Shown here in pieces: positions 7,890 to 17,952 of a stretch of 53,710 bases of DNA; positions within the stretch are counted from its first letter, which is position 1, and every line of letters begins with the position of its first letter. The stretch spans positions 1-53,710 of the forward strand of contig JAJEFE010000168.1 of the NCBI GenBank assembly GCA_022820625.1, written 5' to 3'. Source of the stretch: Gammaproteobacteria bacterium (GTDB lineage Bacteria; Pseudomonadota; Gammaproteobacteria; Steroidobacterales; Rariloculaceae). Below the pieces are notes generated by a model. The model saw only the letters and a program-made list of their open reading frames with translations, did not search any database and had not been told where the DNA came from. The translations under genes were made by a program, and so were the position numbers.

Positions 7890-9347
7890 TCAGCGTTCGC
7901 GATCCGACTGCTCCTCCGGCGGCGATCGCCCGCTGTCCCGGAGAGCCAGAACCCGTTCGCTCAGGGAACGGTATGCGGCCTGCTCTTCCCGTGAGAGGTC
8001 TCCGTCCAGCAGATTGACGAGTTCGTAGGGGTCCTCCCGCAAATCGTAGAACCCTTCCTCGCCCCGGAACCGGACCAGCTTGTAGCGCTGATCGCGCATC
8101 GCATGATCCCCGTTCGCCACGCCCGCAAGACCATCGTCGAAACGGTCGGCATAGAGCCAATCCCGGCGGGATGGGGCGTCGGGGTTCGACAACGAGTACA
8201 GGAAACTCACGGAATCGTGAATCACCTCATCCGGTACTGCCTCTGCCGGATCGATCCCGGCCATCTCCATGATGGTGACGAACAGGTCCGTCGAGTTGAC
8301 CAGGGCCTCGGACACGGCTCCGCGGGCAACGCCCGGACCCGCGACGATGAACGGCACGTTGACGCCGCCCTCGTAGACCGTGTTCTTTGCCCGTCCCCGC
8401 CGGAACGGCGGACCCACATGGCTGTTGGGCGTTCCGTTGTCCCCCAGGAACAGGACGTAGGTGTTGTCGCGAACGGCGGGGTCCAGGGATGCCAGAATCC
8501 GTCCGATCTGCGTATCCATGGCCTCGATCATTGCCGCGTAGTAAGCGGCCATCCTGTCGTCGGGGACGGATTCGGCGTCCAGGTGCGAGTAGTCCGACTG
8601 CCAGGTCTCTGCGGGCGGCAGATGCAGCGGCACGTGCGGAAGATTGAACGCGAACCACATGAACCACGGATCGTCGCCCTGCGCGCCGATCCACCGGATC
8701 GCGTCGTCCGCCTTGTCGACGGGCGAATAACCGGTCCCTTCGCTGACCTCGCCGTCAACGACCTTGATCCAGGTGTAATAGGACGCGTGTTCCCCCAGGA
8801 TCAGCCCCGAAAAATGGTCGAACCCCGCGAGATTGGGATGGTCGATCCACCCATTGTGGCCATCGGCCAGGTGCCACTTGCCGATGGCTCCGGTGGAGTA
8901 ACCCAGGTCGGGATTGGCATTGAACGCCATGGGCAGGCTGAACTCTTCGAGCCGCAGGTACACAGGCACCTCAAACTCGGGTCTGACGGGTATCGGACGC
9001 TCGAAAGGCGCCCAATCGGGTTTCGCCGGGGGTTCGGGCATGGATGGTCCGTGCGCGATGGGCCGGCCGACACCGGTCCGGAATCCGTAGCGGCCCGTGA
9101 GCAGGGTCGCGCGGGTGGGCGAGCAGATCGGCTGCGACCAGAAATTCGTGAAGCGCACGCCCTGACTGGCCAGTTCGTCCAGAGCGGCTGTGGTCGGCGG
9201 ATTCTCGCCCACATCGTACGAGGCCAGAGTCTCCACACCCATGTCGTCGCCTATGAGAAGCAGAATATTCGGCGCCGCGTACAGCCCGCCGGACAAAACC
9301 AAGGCCGGGAGCAAGACGATCGCCGGCCGCCTGACTTTCTGCTTCAT
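7890..9347 (-). CDS. Exported sulfatase (S1 family, CSPTR active site)
   Basis: The 485-residue protein has an N-terminal signal peptide (residues 1-25, ending LYAA), with PNILLLIGDDMG metal-binding residues directly after it. The formylglycine motif is C75-S-P-T-R followed by ATLLTGRYG. GKWHLADG and FLGDNGTPN give the remaining active-site residues. ATG 9347 is used; an in-frame GTG lies six bases upstream. It sits between the amidohydrolase gene (stop 13 bases upstream of this start) and the paralogous sulfatase at 6462, all on the minus strand, which makes one operon. A ~70-residue C-terminal domain with KLVRFRGEEGFYDLREDP is typical of sulfatases. Substrate unknown. Confidence 0.9.
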   Translation of the reverse strand: MKQKVRRPAIVLLPALVLSGGLYAAPNILLLIGDDMGVETLASYDVGENPPTTAALDELASQGVRFTNFWSQPICSPTRATLLTGRYGFRTGVGRPIAHGPSMPEPPAKPDWAPFERPIPVRPEFEVPVYLRLEEFSLPMAFNANPDLGYSTGAIGKWHLADGHNGWIDHPNLAGFDHFSGLILGEHASYYTWIKVVDGEVSEGTGYSPVDKADDAIRWIGAQGDDPWFMWFAFNLPHVPLHLPPAETWQSDYSHLDAESVPDDRMAAYYAAMIEAMDTQIGRILASLDPAVRDNTYVLFLGDNGTPNSHVGPPFRRGRAKNTVYEGGVNVPFIVAGPGVARGAVSEALVNSTDLFVTIMEMAGIDPAEAVPDEVIHDSVSFLYSLSNPDAPSRRDWLYADRFDDGLAGVANGDHAMRDQRYKLVRFRGEEGFYDLREDPYELVNLLDGDLSREEQAAYRSLSERVLALRDSGRSPPEEQSDRER

Positions 9348-9360
9348 GGCCACGGGAACT

Positions 9361-10647
9361 CTAAGGTTGTTTGTAAACGACCCCGCCCTTCATGACGAAC
9401 TGGACCTGTTCGAGGATGCTGATATCCTCGAACGGGTTTCCGGAAACCGCAACAAGGTCCGCCTGAAGCCCTGCGGCGATCCGGCCCACCTGGTCCCCGA
9501 CCCCCAACAGGTCCGCCGCATTGACGGTTGCTGACCGTATCGTCTCAGCGGGCGTCATTCCGAATTGCACCATGCGCGAAAACTGGCGGGCGTTGTCGCC
9601 GTGCGGGTACACCGCACTGTCCGTGCCGTACACCATTGCGACGCCGGCCGCATGCGCTTGACTGAAGCTTTCCCTCTGAATCGCCCCGACTTCGCGCTCC
9701 TTTTCCAGGGACTCCGGCAATACGCCATTCGCTTCGCCTTCCGTGAGAATGTGCTCGGTGACGTAGATGTCCATGACGAAGCGCGTACCGTGCTCCTTCG
9801 CAAGTTCAATGACGTCATCGCTGAGGAAACTGGCGTGTTCGATCGAGTCAGCGCCGGCCAGGATCGCGTTGCGGATACCGGCGTTGCCATGGGCATGGAC
9901 CGCAACCTTTCGTCCATGTGCATGGGCTTCGTCGACCAGCGCCTCCAGTTCCTCCAGCGTGTACTGAACCGCGTCGAGGCGGGTTCCGGCCGACAGGACC
10001 CCGCCCGTCGAGCACGTCTTGATCAGGTCCACGCCGAACTTCACGTTCTGGCGCACCATCTGCCGAATCTCCCAGGGTCCGTCAGCGACCCCGGTTTCCG
10101 TCACGCCGTACTCGTACGGCAACAGGTTGTTGTCGCTGCAATGCCCGCCCGTAATCCCGACCGGCGGACCGGAAAACAGCATTCTCGGTCCGGGCACTTC
10201 CCCGGCGGCGATCGCGTCGCGCAGAGCAACGTCTGCGTACCCCGGAGCGCCGACGTTGCGGACAGTCGTGAATCCGGCTTGCAAGGTAGTCGCCGCATTC
10301 TTGACGCCATTGATCGTCGCTTCCGGAAGTGAAACAACCAGCGAATTCAGCCCGTGATCGTCGGAGTCGCTCAACAAGTGAGTATGGGCGTCGATCAGGC
10401 CGGGGAGAACGGTATAGCCAGAGAGATCAATGAACTCGGCACCCGTTGGAACTGGCGCACCCGTTGACAGAGTCACGGCAGCAATCGCGCCATCCTCTAT
10501 GGCGATGATCCGGTTGTCGAGAATCTCTCCCGCCGCAACGTCGATGATCGCACCGGCACGGATATACGTATCCGGCTCCGCATTGCTGACAGAGCCAACC
10601 AGCAATCCAATCGCGAGAATTCCCGAGTTGCGCGGCAAATCCAGCAT
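9361..10647 (-). CDS. Exported metal-dependent amidohydrolase (imidazolonepropionase/prolidase-like)
   Basis: The 428-residue protein carries a signal peptide (residues 1-24, ending SNA) and an amidohydrolase TIM barrel. Metal ligands are clear: DAHTH near residue 85, the Lys of LIKTCSTGG that would be carboxylated, His in VAVHAHG, His in SIEHASF and the catalytic Asp in YGTDSAV. The family hydrolyses cyclic amides or dipeptides with a blocked N-terminus; related exported members act on Xaa-Pro peptides or organophosphate-like substrates. It is the first gene of a minus-strand operon with two sulfatases. This suggests a substrate with both an amide and a sulfate ester, but that is inference. 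Confidence 0.82.
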   Translation of the reverse strand: MLDLPRNSGILAIGLLVGSVSNAEPDTYIRAGAIIDVAAGEILDNRIIAIEDGAIAAVTLSTGAPVPTGAEFIDLSGYTVLPGLIDAHTHLLSDSDDHGLNSLVVSLPEATINGVKNAATTLQAGFTTVRNVGAPGYADVALRDAIAAGEVPGPRMLFSGPPVGITGGHCSDNNLLPYEYGVTETGVADGPWEIRQMVRQNVKFGVDLIKTCSTGGVLSAGTRLDAVQYTLEELEALVDEAHAHGRKVAVHAHGNAGIRNAILAGADSIEHASFLSDDVIELAKEHGTRFVMDIYVTEHILTEGEANGVLPESLEKEREVGAIQRESFSQAHAAGVAMVYGTDSAVYPHGDNARQFSRMVQFGMTPAETIRSATVNAADLLGVGDQVGRIAAGLQADLVAVSGNPFEDISILEQVQFVMKGGVVYKQP

Positions 10648-10791
10648 TCGAGTAAACCTGAAGAGTGATGAGCCATCTTCATTGTGGCTTGCCTGCTGCC
10701 GACGTTACAAGCGTTTGCATGTGCCGCGATAGCATGTGCGGCGCAGGCATGGCAACCGACCGCGCGCGAACGGCAAAACAAACTGTCACTA

Positions 10792-11286
10792 TTATTTTTT
10801 CTGGCGTACTGTGCCCGGCGGCGATTCGTCGAAGTTTCGACCGTGCTTTTCCGCATGGATGCGGCGTCGGTTCCACGCCAGCCATTCTTCCCGTTCCTCC
10901 GCCCGGCCCTCGGCCTTGTGCTTCTCGATGACCGGAAGGACGTATCGGTTCACCATCGCTTGATACACTGACATCGCAATCTCTCCCATTACGTTCACCG
11001 GTCGCGTCAGCAGCATCGCCACCATCGCGATGGCCGCGCCGACATTGCTGAAATGGCCCAGCACGGCCAGCGCCAAGTCGACGGCTCCCCACAATTGTTC
11101 CGTTGCGACCGCCCACTGGCCATTCATGTTATAGCCAATGCGCGCCAGCGCCACAAGCCACAGTAGCCCGACGATTCTGAAGAAGGTCCTGGCGTCCCTC
11201 GCCTTGACGCTCCAGATAGAGACATGATCCTCCGGCTGGGGCGTCGGCGAAGGCAGGAGCTTGCCCAGCCACTGCAACGAAACCAT
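10792..11286 (-). CDS. Uncharacterised inner-membrane protein
   Basis: A 164-residue protein I do not recognise. Residues ~35-52 (FRIVGLLWLVALARIG) and ~68-95 (VDLALAVLGHFSNVGAAIAMVAMLL) look like membrane helices; the ~25-residue N-terminus and ~65-residue C-terminus are soluble. The C-terminal part is charged (EKHKAEGRAEEREEWLAWNRRR), consistent with a coiled coil or amphipathic helix. Codon use resembles the neighbours. It is separated from the amidohydrolase operon by 144 bp and from rarA by 321 bp, so no operon partner suggests a job. It could be a small channel or an envelope-tethering protein; neither can be shown here. Confidence 0.6.
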   Translation of the reverse strand: MVSLQWLGKLLPSPTPQPEDHVSIWSVKARDARTFFRIVGLLWLVALARIGYNMNGQWAVATEQLWGAVDLALAVLGHFSNVGAAIAMVAMLLTRPVNVMGEIAMSVYQAMVNRYVLPVIEKHKAEGRAEEREEWLAWNRRRIHAEKHGRNFDESPPGTVRQKK

Positions 11287-11607
11287 GAGCCCTCCTCGGC
11301 AACTGCAGGCTTGCGTCCACCATAGAGAGGCAAAATCGGAGAGTCAGCACGAGAAAATGGCGTTTTCCGCCACAAATGGGAAGAATCGGCTGCCAAATCG
11401 GAATTCGCGATCATGTCCTTGTAAGCGTCAACCCCCAACGTAAGCGCTAGACTTCCTGATCGTATGTAGAGAACAGAAGACCCCTGGATTCGCGGGTTTG
11501 GCGGCCAGCACAATAGCGGACTCGGTGACGGTGGCGGATCGTCCTGGACTCGCCGCGACGGGCCTTCCCGCCGCGATGACAGCGGCGTGACCTATACTCC
11601 CACCACC
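11287..11607. other. Gene-free stretch upstream of rarA
   Basis: I see no gene here. A small perfect hairpin, TGGCG/CGCCA with a five-base loop, lies at 11358-11372. No T-tract or promoter consensus stands out. Confidence 0.45.
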
Positions 11608-12924
11608 ATGGAGTACAGACCGTTAGCCGACCGGATGCGGCCCCGGAACCTGGCCGAGATGGTCGGTCAGACACATGTGCTTGGGGGTGGTCAGCCGTTG
11701 CGGGCGCTGCTCGAAGGGCGCGGCCTGCATTCGTTGATCCTGTGGGGACCGCCGGGCAGCGGCAAGACAACCCTGGCGAGGCTGGTCGCGACCGGCGCCG
11801 ACGCGGAGTTCATTGCGCTGTCCGCCGTCCTGGCAGGCGTGAAGGACGTCCGCTCGGCGGTCGATCAGGCGCGACTGGTACGGTCGGGCGACGGTCGGGC
11901 GACGGTGCTTTTCCTCGACGAGGTGCACCGGTTCAACAAGGCTCAGCAGGATGCGTTCCTGCCCTTCGTCGAGGACGGCACGCTGGTCTTCATTGGCGCC
12001 ACAACCGAGAATCCGTCCTTCGCCTTGAACAATGCGCTGTTGTCGCGCGCCCGAACGTATGTGCTCAAACCACTCGATGCCGGGGATATCGTAAAGCTGC
12101 TGCATCGCGCGTTGGAAGACCCCGAACGCGGTCTCGGGAAGGCGCGGCTCGAGGCGGCGCCGGAACTTATCCGGCGGCTCGCAGATTCGGCGGATGGCGA
12201 TGCTCGCCGCGGATATAACCTGCTGGAACTGGCCGCCGAACTGAGCGAGCAGGTCAACGGCCGCGCGACGTTGACGCCCGGCGCAATCGACTCCGTGCTC
12301 CAGGGCAGCTACCGACGCTTCGACAGGCAGGGCGACGTCTTCTACGACCAGATTTCGGCGCTGCACAAGTCGGTTCGCGGCTCGGACCCGGATGCGGCGC
12401 TCTACTGGTTGGTGCGAATGCTGGACGGCGGCTGCGACCCCCTGTACATCGCGCGGCGGCTGGTACGCATGGCCACGGAGGACATCGGTAACGCCGACCC
12501 GCGCGCGCTGCGCCTGGCGCTGGACGCGTCGGAAAGCTATGAACGCCTGGGCAGCCCCGAAGGCGAACTGGCACTCGCTCAGGCAACGATTTTTCTTGCC
12601 TGTGCGGCCAAGAGCAACGCGGTTACCAAGGCAATGTTCGCAGCCACCGGTGACGTCAAACGGTACGGCTCGCTGGACGTTCCGCCGCACCTGCGCAACG
12701 CGCCCACCCGGCTGATGAAGGAACTCGGCCACGGCGAAGGATACCGCTACTCACACGACGAAGAAGGCGCGTTCTCGGCCGGGCAATCCTATTTTCCCGA
12801 AGGCATGCCGGAACAGACCTACTATCGGCCCGTCGATCGAGGCCTGGAACAACGCATCGCGGAGAAACTCAAGCGCCTGCGCCGCCTGAACCGGAAGGCA
12901 CGGGGACGCGATTCGACCGGCTAA
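11608..12924 (+). CDS. rarA: Replication-associated recombination protein A (AAA+ ATPase)
   Basis: The 438-residue protein is a clamp-loader-like AAA+ ATPase that works at stalled replication forks. Walker A GPPGSGKTTLAR is near residue 50 and Walker B LFLDEVHRFNKAQQD near residue 105, followed by sensor motifs and GATTENPSF. The C-terminal half has the RarA-specific tetramer helices (YWLVRMLDGGCDPLYIARRLVR) and the conserved PPHLRN segment. ATG 11608 is chosen because the family starts MxxxPLAxRMRP; an in-frame GTG lies 21 bases upstream. In many gammaproteobacteria rarA is between lolA and serS; here it is on the opposite strand, separated from serS by the iorAB-like pair. It ends within a 16-bp tandem repeat. 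Confidence 0.95.
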   Translation: MEYRPLADRMRPRNLAEMVGQTHVLGGGQPLRALLEGRGLHSLILWGPPGSGKTTLARLVATGADAEFIALSAVLAGVKDVRSAVDQARLVRSGDGRATVLFLDEVHRFNKAQQDAFLPFVEDGTLVFIGATTENPSFALNNALLSRARTYVLKPLDAGDIVKLLHRALEDPERGLGKARLEAAPELIRRLADSADGDARRGYNLLELAAELSEQVNGRATLTPGAIDSVLQGSYRRFDRQGDVFYDQISALHKSVRGSDPDAALYWLVRMLDGGCDPLYIARRLVRMATEDIGNADPRALRLALDASESYERLGSPEGELALAQATIFLACAAKSNAVTKAMFAATGDVKRYGSLDVPPHLRNAPTRLMKELGHGEGYRYSHDEEGAFSAGQSYFPEGMPEQTYYRPVDRGLEQRIAEKLKRLRRLNRKARGRDSTG

Positions 12925-12950
12925 CCTGGCTGCCGGCTAACCTGGCTGCC
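12919..12950. repeat. 16-bp exact tandem duplication covering the stops of rarA and the Mo-hydroxylase gene
   Basis: The unit GGCTAACCTGGCTGCC occurs twice without a gap. The first copy contains the rarA TAA and the second contains the reverse-strand TAG of the molybdenum hydroxylase gene. The duplication seems to have separated two gene ends that would otherwise overlap. Confidence 0.75.
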
Positions 12951-15255
12951 GGTCGGCGGAAGCGCGCCGTGCAGCGAGGATTCGCTCCCGCGAAAACGGC
13001 GCGCGCCGGATCCGCAGCCCCGTGGCATCGAAGACCGCGTTGGCGATGGCCGGGGGGACGGTGCGGGTTGAAGGTTCCCCGGCGCCATAGGGCGGCAGCT
13101 CCGGCCGATTGACCAGCACGATGTCGATTTCCTCCGGTGCATCCACCATTTCAAGGATCGGGTAGCTGATCCAGTCGACACTGGTCACCCGTTCCGGCGT
13201 GAACCGAACTTCTTCGTGAAGCGTGCGGCTGACGGCGTGGATGATGTTGCCTTCGATGGTCCGCCGCAGCCACAGAGGGTTGACGACGATACCCTGATCG
13301 GAGGCGACGACGAAGCGGCGCGGCCAGACCCGACCCGTATCCAGGTCCACCTCGACATCCGCGATCACTGCCACCACCGGCAAGCCGCGCCGGGTGTAAG
13401 CTACGCCCCGGCCCGTCACGACGCCGTCCGATGGCGGCGCCTCCGGTCCCGGCACGGCCGGTTCCCAACCGTAACGCTCGGCAGCGGCCCTGAGCACGTC
13501 CGCGTCGCGGCCGTCCGGCAGGTACCGCAGGCGGAACTCCACGGGATCGGCCCCGGCAGCCACGGCCATCTCGTCCATGAAGCACTCGCTGGCAAAGTGA
13601 TTCTGCGGGCCCAGCGGATCGCGCAGATGCGCCGTCCGCAACGGCGATGCACGCTCCAGCAACGGCGCGATGGTCTGCCAGTAGCGCACGTTGACCGGAA
13701 ACCCGTAGCGGTCGCCCGGGTTGGAGAGCCGGTGAACCGAGGTGTTGGGCCAGCCCAGCAGCGCGCCTGCGTAACTGTAGCTCGGGTTGCTCTCGTTACT
13801 CTCCACGTCGCCCGCGGAGAATCCCTTCATGCGCATTTCGTATCCCACCACGTTCCCGGCGGCGTCGAGCCCCGCCCGGGCAAAGTGGACCGAAGCCGGG
13901 GCCTTGGGATCCCAGGCCGTGCCCTCCGCCCGCGTTCCCTGGACCCGCACCGGCCGGCTCACGGCACGCGACATCACCGCGGCGTCCATGGCCGCGTCGC
14001 CGGCGTCGTTACGCCCGTAGCTGCCGGGACCCGGTACCCAGATGCCCCTGACATTGCCGGCCGGCAATCCCAGGATGTTTGCCACACCCTCCGCCGCGTA
14101 GTGAGGTTTCTGCGAACCGGTCCAGAGCGTGGCGCTGTCGCCCCGGTAGTCGCACACGGCGCAGGCCGGGCCCATCGAGCCGTGGGACTGGAACGGAAAC
14201 TCGTATTCGGCCTGGAGCACACGGTCGGCCCGGGCCAGCGCGGCTTCCACCGCGTCGCGGTCCGGGGCGACATCGGCGCCGCGGCCGCCGCCGGCGCTTT
14301 CCCGCACCACGGGAGCCCGGCGAATGTGATCGTAGAGGTCGTCCATGTCGGGAAACGGCGGTTCGACTTCGGACCAGGACACCTCCAGTTGTTGAGCCGC
14401 CCTGACCGCATCCCATTCCCGCCCGGCGACCACACCCAGGTAATCGCCTTCGTGGACGACCCTCGCACCCGCTATGGCGCCGATCGAGTCGATGTTGACC
14501 GACACCGGCACGCTGCCGGCCACCGGCGGGCGGACCACCCGTCCGTGCATCATGTCCGGGACCCTAACGTCGACGATGTATTCGTGCGTCCCCATCACGA
14601 TCTCGGGCAGGTCCCGCCGCGGGAACGGCTGCCCGACGACCCGGTACTCCGAGGGATCTTTCGGCGCTGCCGAGCCCAGCGCGTCGAGGGCGTTGCCGTA
14701 ACTCCCGTTCCACTCGAGTCGCACATCGAAGTGCCCGCCGCCTATCAACTCCCCGAAGCCGGCTCGTCGCACGGGATCGGCGCGCAGGTAGACCGCGCCC
14801 TCGGCAACCGCAACTTCCCCTGCGTCAACCCCGAGCATTTCGGCGCCCAGCTCCAACAGCACCCGGCGAGCTTCCGCCGCCGCATTTCTCAGTGGGTTGG
14901 CGCCCCGCTCGATGCCGGTGCTACCGCTGGCGCCCCCCTGATTGACGGTCAATGCGGTATCGCCCATGACCACGTCCACCCGGTCCAGCGGCAAGTCCAG
15001 TTCCTCGGCGACGATCTGGGCGATGGATATGTCCACGCCCTGCCCCATGTCCATCTTGCCGAAGAAGGCGGTAACGCGGCCGGTTTCGTCGATCTTCAGG
15101 TACGTATCGAGCTGCGCCGGCGAAAGAGCCCGCCACAGCGGCCTGTCGTCCGCCGCCATCGCCCGCCGCGCCCCCGGGACCGCCAGCGAAACCACCAGGC
15201 TCCCCGCGCCCTTGAGTACATCGCGCCGCTTCACTGCCGTGCCGTACCAGCCCAC
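12937..15255 (-). CDS. Molybdopterin-binding subunit of a xanthine-oxidase-family hydroxylase (IorB-like)
   Basis: This 772-residue large subunit resembles isoquinoline 1-oxidoreductase beta, which hydroxylates N-heterocycles or aldehydes at a molybdenum cofactor. A Tat-type signal is visible (KRRDVLKGAGSLVVSLAVPGARRAMA), so the enzyme is probably exported folded. DMGQGVDISIAQI and later DMGQG-like segments contact the cofactor, and the catalytic Glu lies in PPYGAGEPSTRT near residue 735. The start is GTG 15255; GTG 15234, directly before KRRD, is an alternative. The partner iron-sulfur subunit ends four bases upstream. There is no FAD subunit or maturation gene, so electrons must leave through another carrier. 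Substrate unknown. Confidence 0.85.
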   Translation of the reverse strand: MGWYGTAVKRRDVLKGAGSLVVSLAVPGARRAMAADDRPLWRALSPAQLDTYLKIDETGRVTAFFGKMDMGQGVDISIAQIVAEELDLPLDRVDVVMGDTALTVNQGGASGSTGIERGANPLRNAAAEARRVLLELGAEMLGVDAGEVAVAEGAVYLRADPVRRAGFGELIGGGHFDVRLEWNGSYGNALDALGSAAPKDPSEYRVVGQPFPRRDLPEIVMGTHEYIVDVRVPDMMHGRVVRPPVAGSVPVSVNIDSIGAIAGARVVHEGDYLGVVAGREWDAVRAAQQLEVSWSEVEPPFPDMDDLYDHIRRAPVVRESAGGGRGADVAPDRDAVEAALARADRVLQAEYEFPFQSHGSMGPACAVCDYRGDSATLWTGSQKPHYAAEGVANILGLPAGNVRGIWVPGPGSYGRNDAGDAAMDAAVMSRAVSRPVRVQGTRAEGTAWDPKAPASVHFARAGLDAAGNVVGYEMRMKGFSAGDVESNESNPSYSYAGALLGWPNTSVHRLSNPGDRYGFPVNVRYWQTIAPLLERASPLRTAHLRDPLGPQNHFASECFMDEMAVAAGADPVEFRLRYLPDGRDADVLRAAAERYGWEPAVPGPEAPPSDGVVTGRGVAYTRRGLPVVAVIADVEVDLDTGRVWPRRFVVASDQGIVVNPLWLRRTIEGNIIHAVSRTLHEEVRFTPERVTSVDWISYPILEMVDAPEEIDIVLVNRPELPPYGAGEPSTRTVPPAIANAVFDATGLRIRRAPFSRERILAARRASADRQPG

Positions 15256-15258
15256 CGG

Positions 15259-15732
15259 TCAGCCCTCCCGGTCCGAAAGCGTTGCGGCGGCGCGCTTGAC
15301 CGCGCGCAGAATCGCCGAGTGGGAGCCGCAGCGGCACTTCAGCCCGGTAAACGCCTGGCGGATGGCCTCGTCACTGGGGTTGGGATCGCTCTCCAGCAAC
15401 GCGGCTGCGTAGAGGATCCACCCGTTCATGCAGTACCCGCAGAACAGCGCCTGCTCGTCGATGAACGCCTGCTGGACCGGGTGCGGCTCCTCCGCCGTGC
15501 CGAGTCCGCTCAGCGTTTGTACCTTGCCGGTGACGGCGGCGACCGGCACCACGCACGCGCGGATCGGTTGCCCATCCATCAGTACCGTGCAGGAACCGCA
15601 TTGCGCGAGGCCACAACCGAAGCGGGGGTTGTTGAGGCCCAGCTCGTCACGCAGGGCGTAGAGCAGGGGCATCTCGGGCTCTACGTCCAGTCTGTGGGCC
15701 GTGCCGTCGACATCCAGAGTGATGACTGCCAT
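15259..15732 (-). CDS. (2Fe-2S) subunit of the Mo hydroxylase (IorA-like)
   Basis: A 157-residue small subunit with two [2Fe-2S] sites. The plant-ferredoxin-like site has CGLAQCGSC plus a Cys ~12 residues on (QPIRAC); the second, all-helical site has CGYC and KCRCGSH. It passes electrons from molybdenum to an external acceptor. A strong GGAGG sits about ten bases before its ATG. It forms a two-gene operon with the large subunit. The pair lies between serS and rarA, in a region otherwise occupied by core genes, so it was probably inserted there. Confidence 0.9.
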   Translation of the reverse strand: MAVITLDVDGTAHRLDVEPEMPLLYALRDELGLNNPRFGCGLAQCGSCTVLMDGQPIRACVVPVAAVTGKVQTLSGLGTAEEPHPVQQAFIDEQALFCGYCMNGWILYAAALLESDPNPSDEAIRQAFTGLKCRCGSHSAILRAVKRAAATLSDREG

Positions 15733-15827
15733 GCCAGGTACCCTCCTCCATGCGTGGTGACCTCACCGCGCTCGCTCCACGTTGACGGACAAGACGAAGG
15801 TCTCGGCAGAGCAACCCGGGACAGCGC

Positions 15828-17159
<1,332 letters not shown>

Positions 17160-17930
17160 TCACCGCACGTTGTCAACCGGCTCGCCGATGACGTCCGCGC
17201 CCGCAGGAGGCTCGAACCGGAAGAACTCATCTTCGATTTCCAGGTTGACCGCCATGTTACGGAATTGGATGGATGTCACCTGGCCCAGTGCATCGACCAA
17301 CACCAGCGCAAAGAGTTCACCGGCATCGAATCCCACCTGAACGGAGCGGAAGTCCACACCCGTTTCTCTCGGCGCGAGGGATATCCAGGCAATCGCCCCC
17401 TCTCCGGAAGTCTCAACAATCTCGAACCCGTCGCGAACCTGGCCGTCACCGCTGAGCAGCATCGCAGGCGACGAGGCGATCGCGCCCTCCAGCGGGCTGA
17501 CCGTCACCTGTTCGAGTTCCACGTCATGGATCCACAGGTTCTGGGCATCCGCCACCACCTGCTGTTCGAACGGTTCCGAATAACTCCACAGGAACCGGTT
17601 CGGCCGCTTGAGCGAGAACGTGCCGGTCGCCTCTTCGATCAGGTTCCCACCGCCGTCCAGCAACTCCTGACTGAACTCCGCCTGCAGAGTGCGGGTCTCG
17701 TCGAGAAAACGGTCAAGCGGTCCGGAGCCGACGCCGCCCACCGCTGGAGCCCGGGTTTGCGAAGCCTCGTCTAGTGCCGCCGAAGACCGGGTGTCCGGAA
17801 CCTCTTCCTGAGCTGCAGCCGGTAGCTGCGTTGGCGAAACTTCTTCTTGCGCCGCAGTCTGCGCAACCGCGACGGCCGCCGCCCATACTCCCGGCACTAC
17901 CGTCAGCGCGAACGCCTTCGCCTTCTTCAC
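17160..17930 (-). CDS. lolA: Outer-membrane lipoprotein carrier protein LolA with an extended N-terminus
   Basis: LolA is the periplasmic chaperone that takes lipoproteins from LolCDE to LolB. After the signal peptide (KKAKAFALTVVPGVWAAAVAVAQ) the mature part contains LDRFLDETRTLQAEFSQ, the LolA opening, then NRFLWSYSEPFEQQVVAD, WIHDVELEQV and IRFRNM-like strands (TSIQFRNMAV). Unusually, about 45 residues rich in Ala, Glu, Gln and Pro lie between the signal and the fold, with AAQEEV occurring twice. GTG 17930 is chosen because GGGAG lies 6 bases before it and it begins the signal peptide. It starts 22 bases after the ftsK stop, so the two are cotranscribed. Confidence 0.88.
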   Translation of the reverse strand: MKKAKAFALTVVPGVWAAAVAVAQTAAQEEVSPTQLPAAAQEEVPDTRSSAALDEASQTRAPAVGGVGSGPLDRFLDETRTLQAEFSQELLDGGGNLIEEATGTFSLKRPNRFLWSYSEPFEQQVVADAQNLWIHDVELEQVTVSPLEGAIASSPAMLLSGDGQVRDGFEIVETSGEGAIAWISLAPRETGVDFRSVQVGFDAGELFALVLVDALGQVTSIQFRNMAVNLEIEDEFFRFEPPAGADVIGEPVDNVR

Positions 17931-17952
17931 AATCCACTCCCGGACGTACGGA

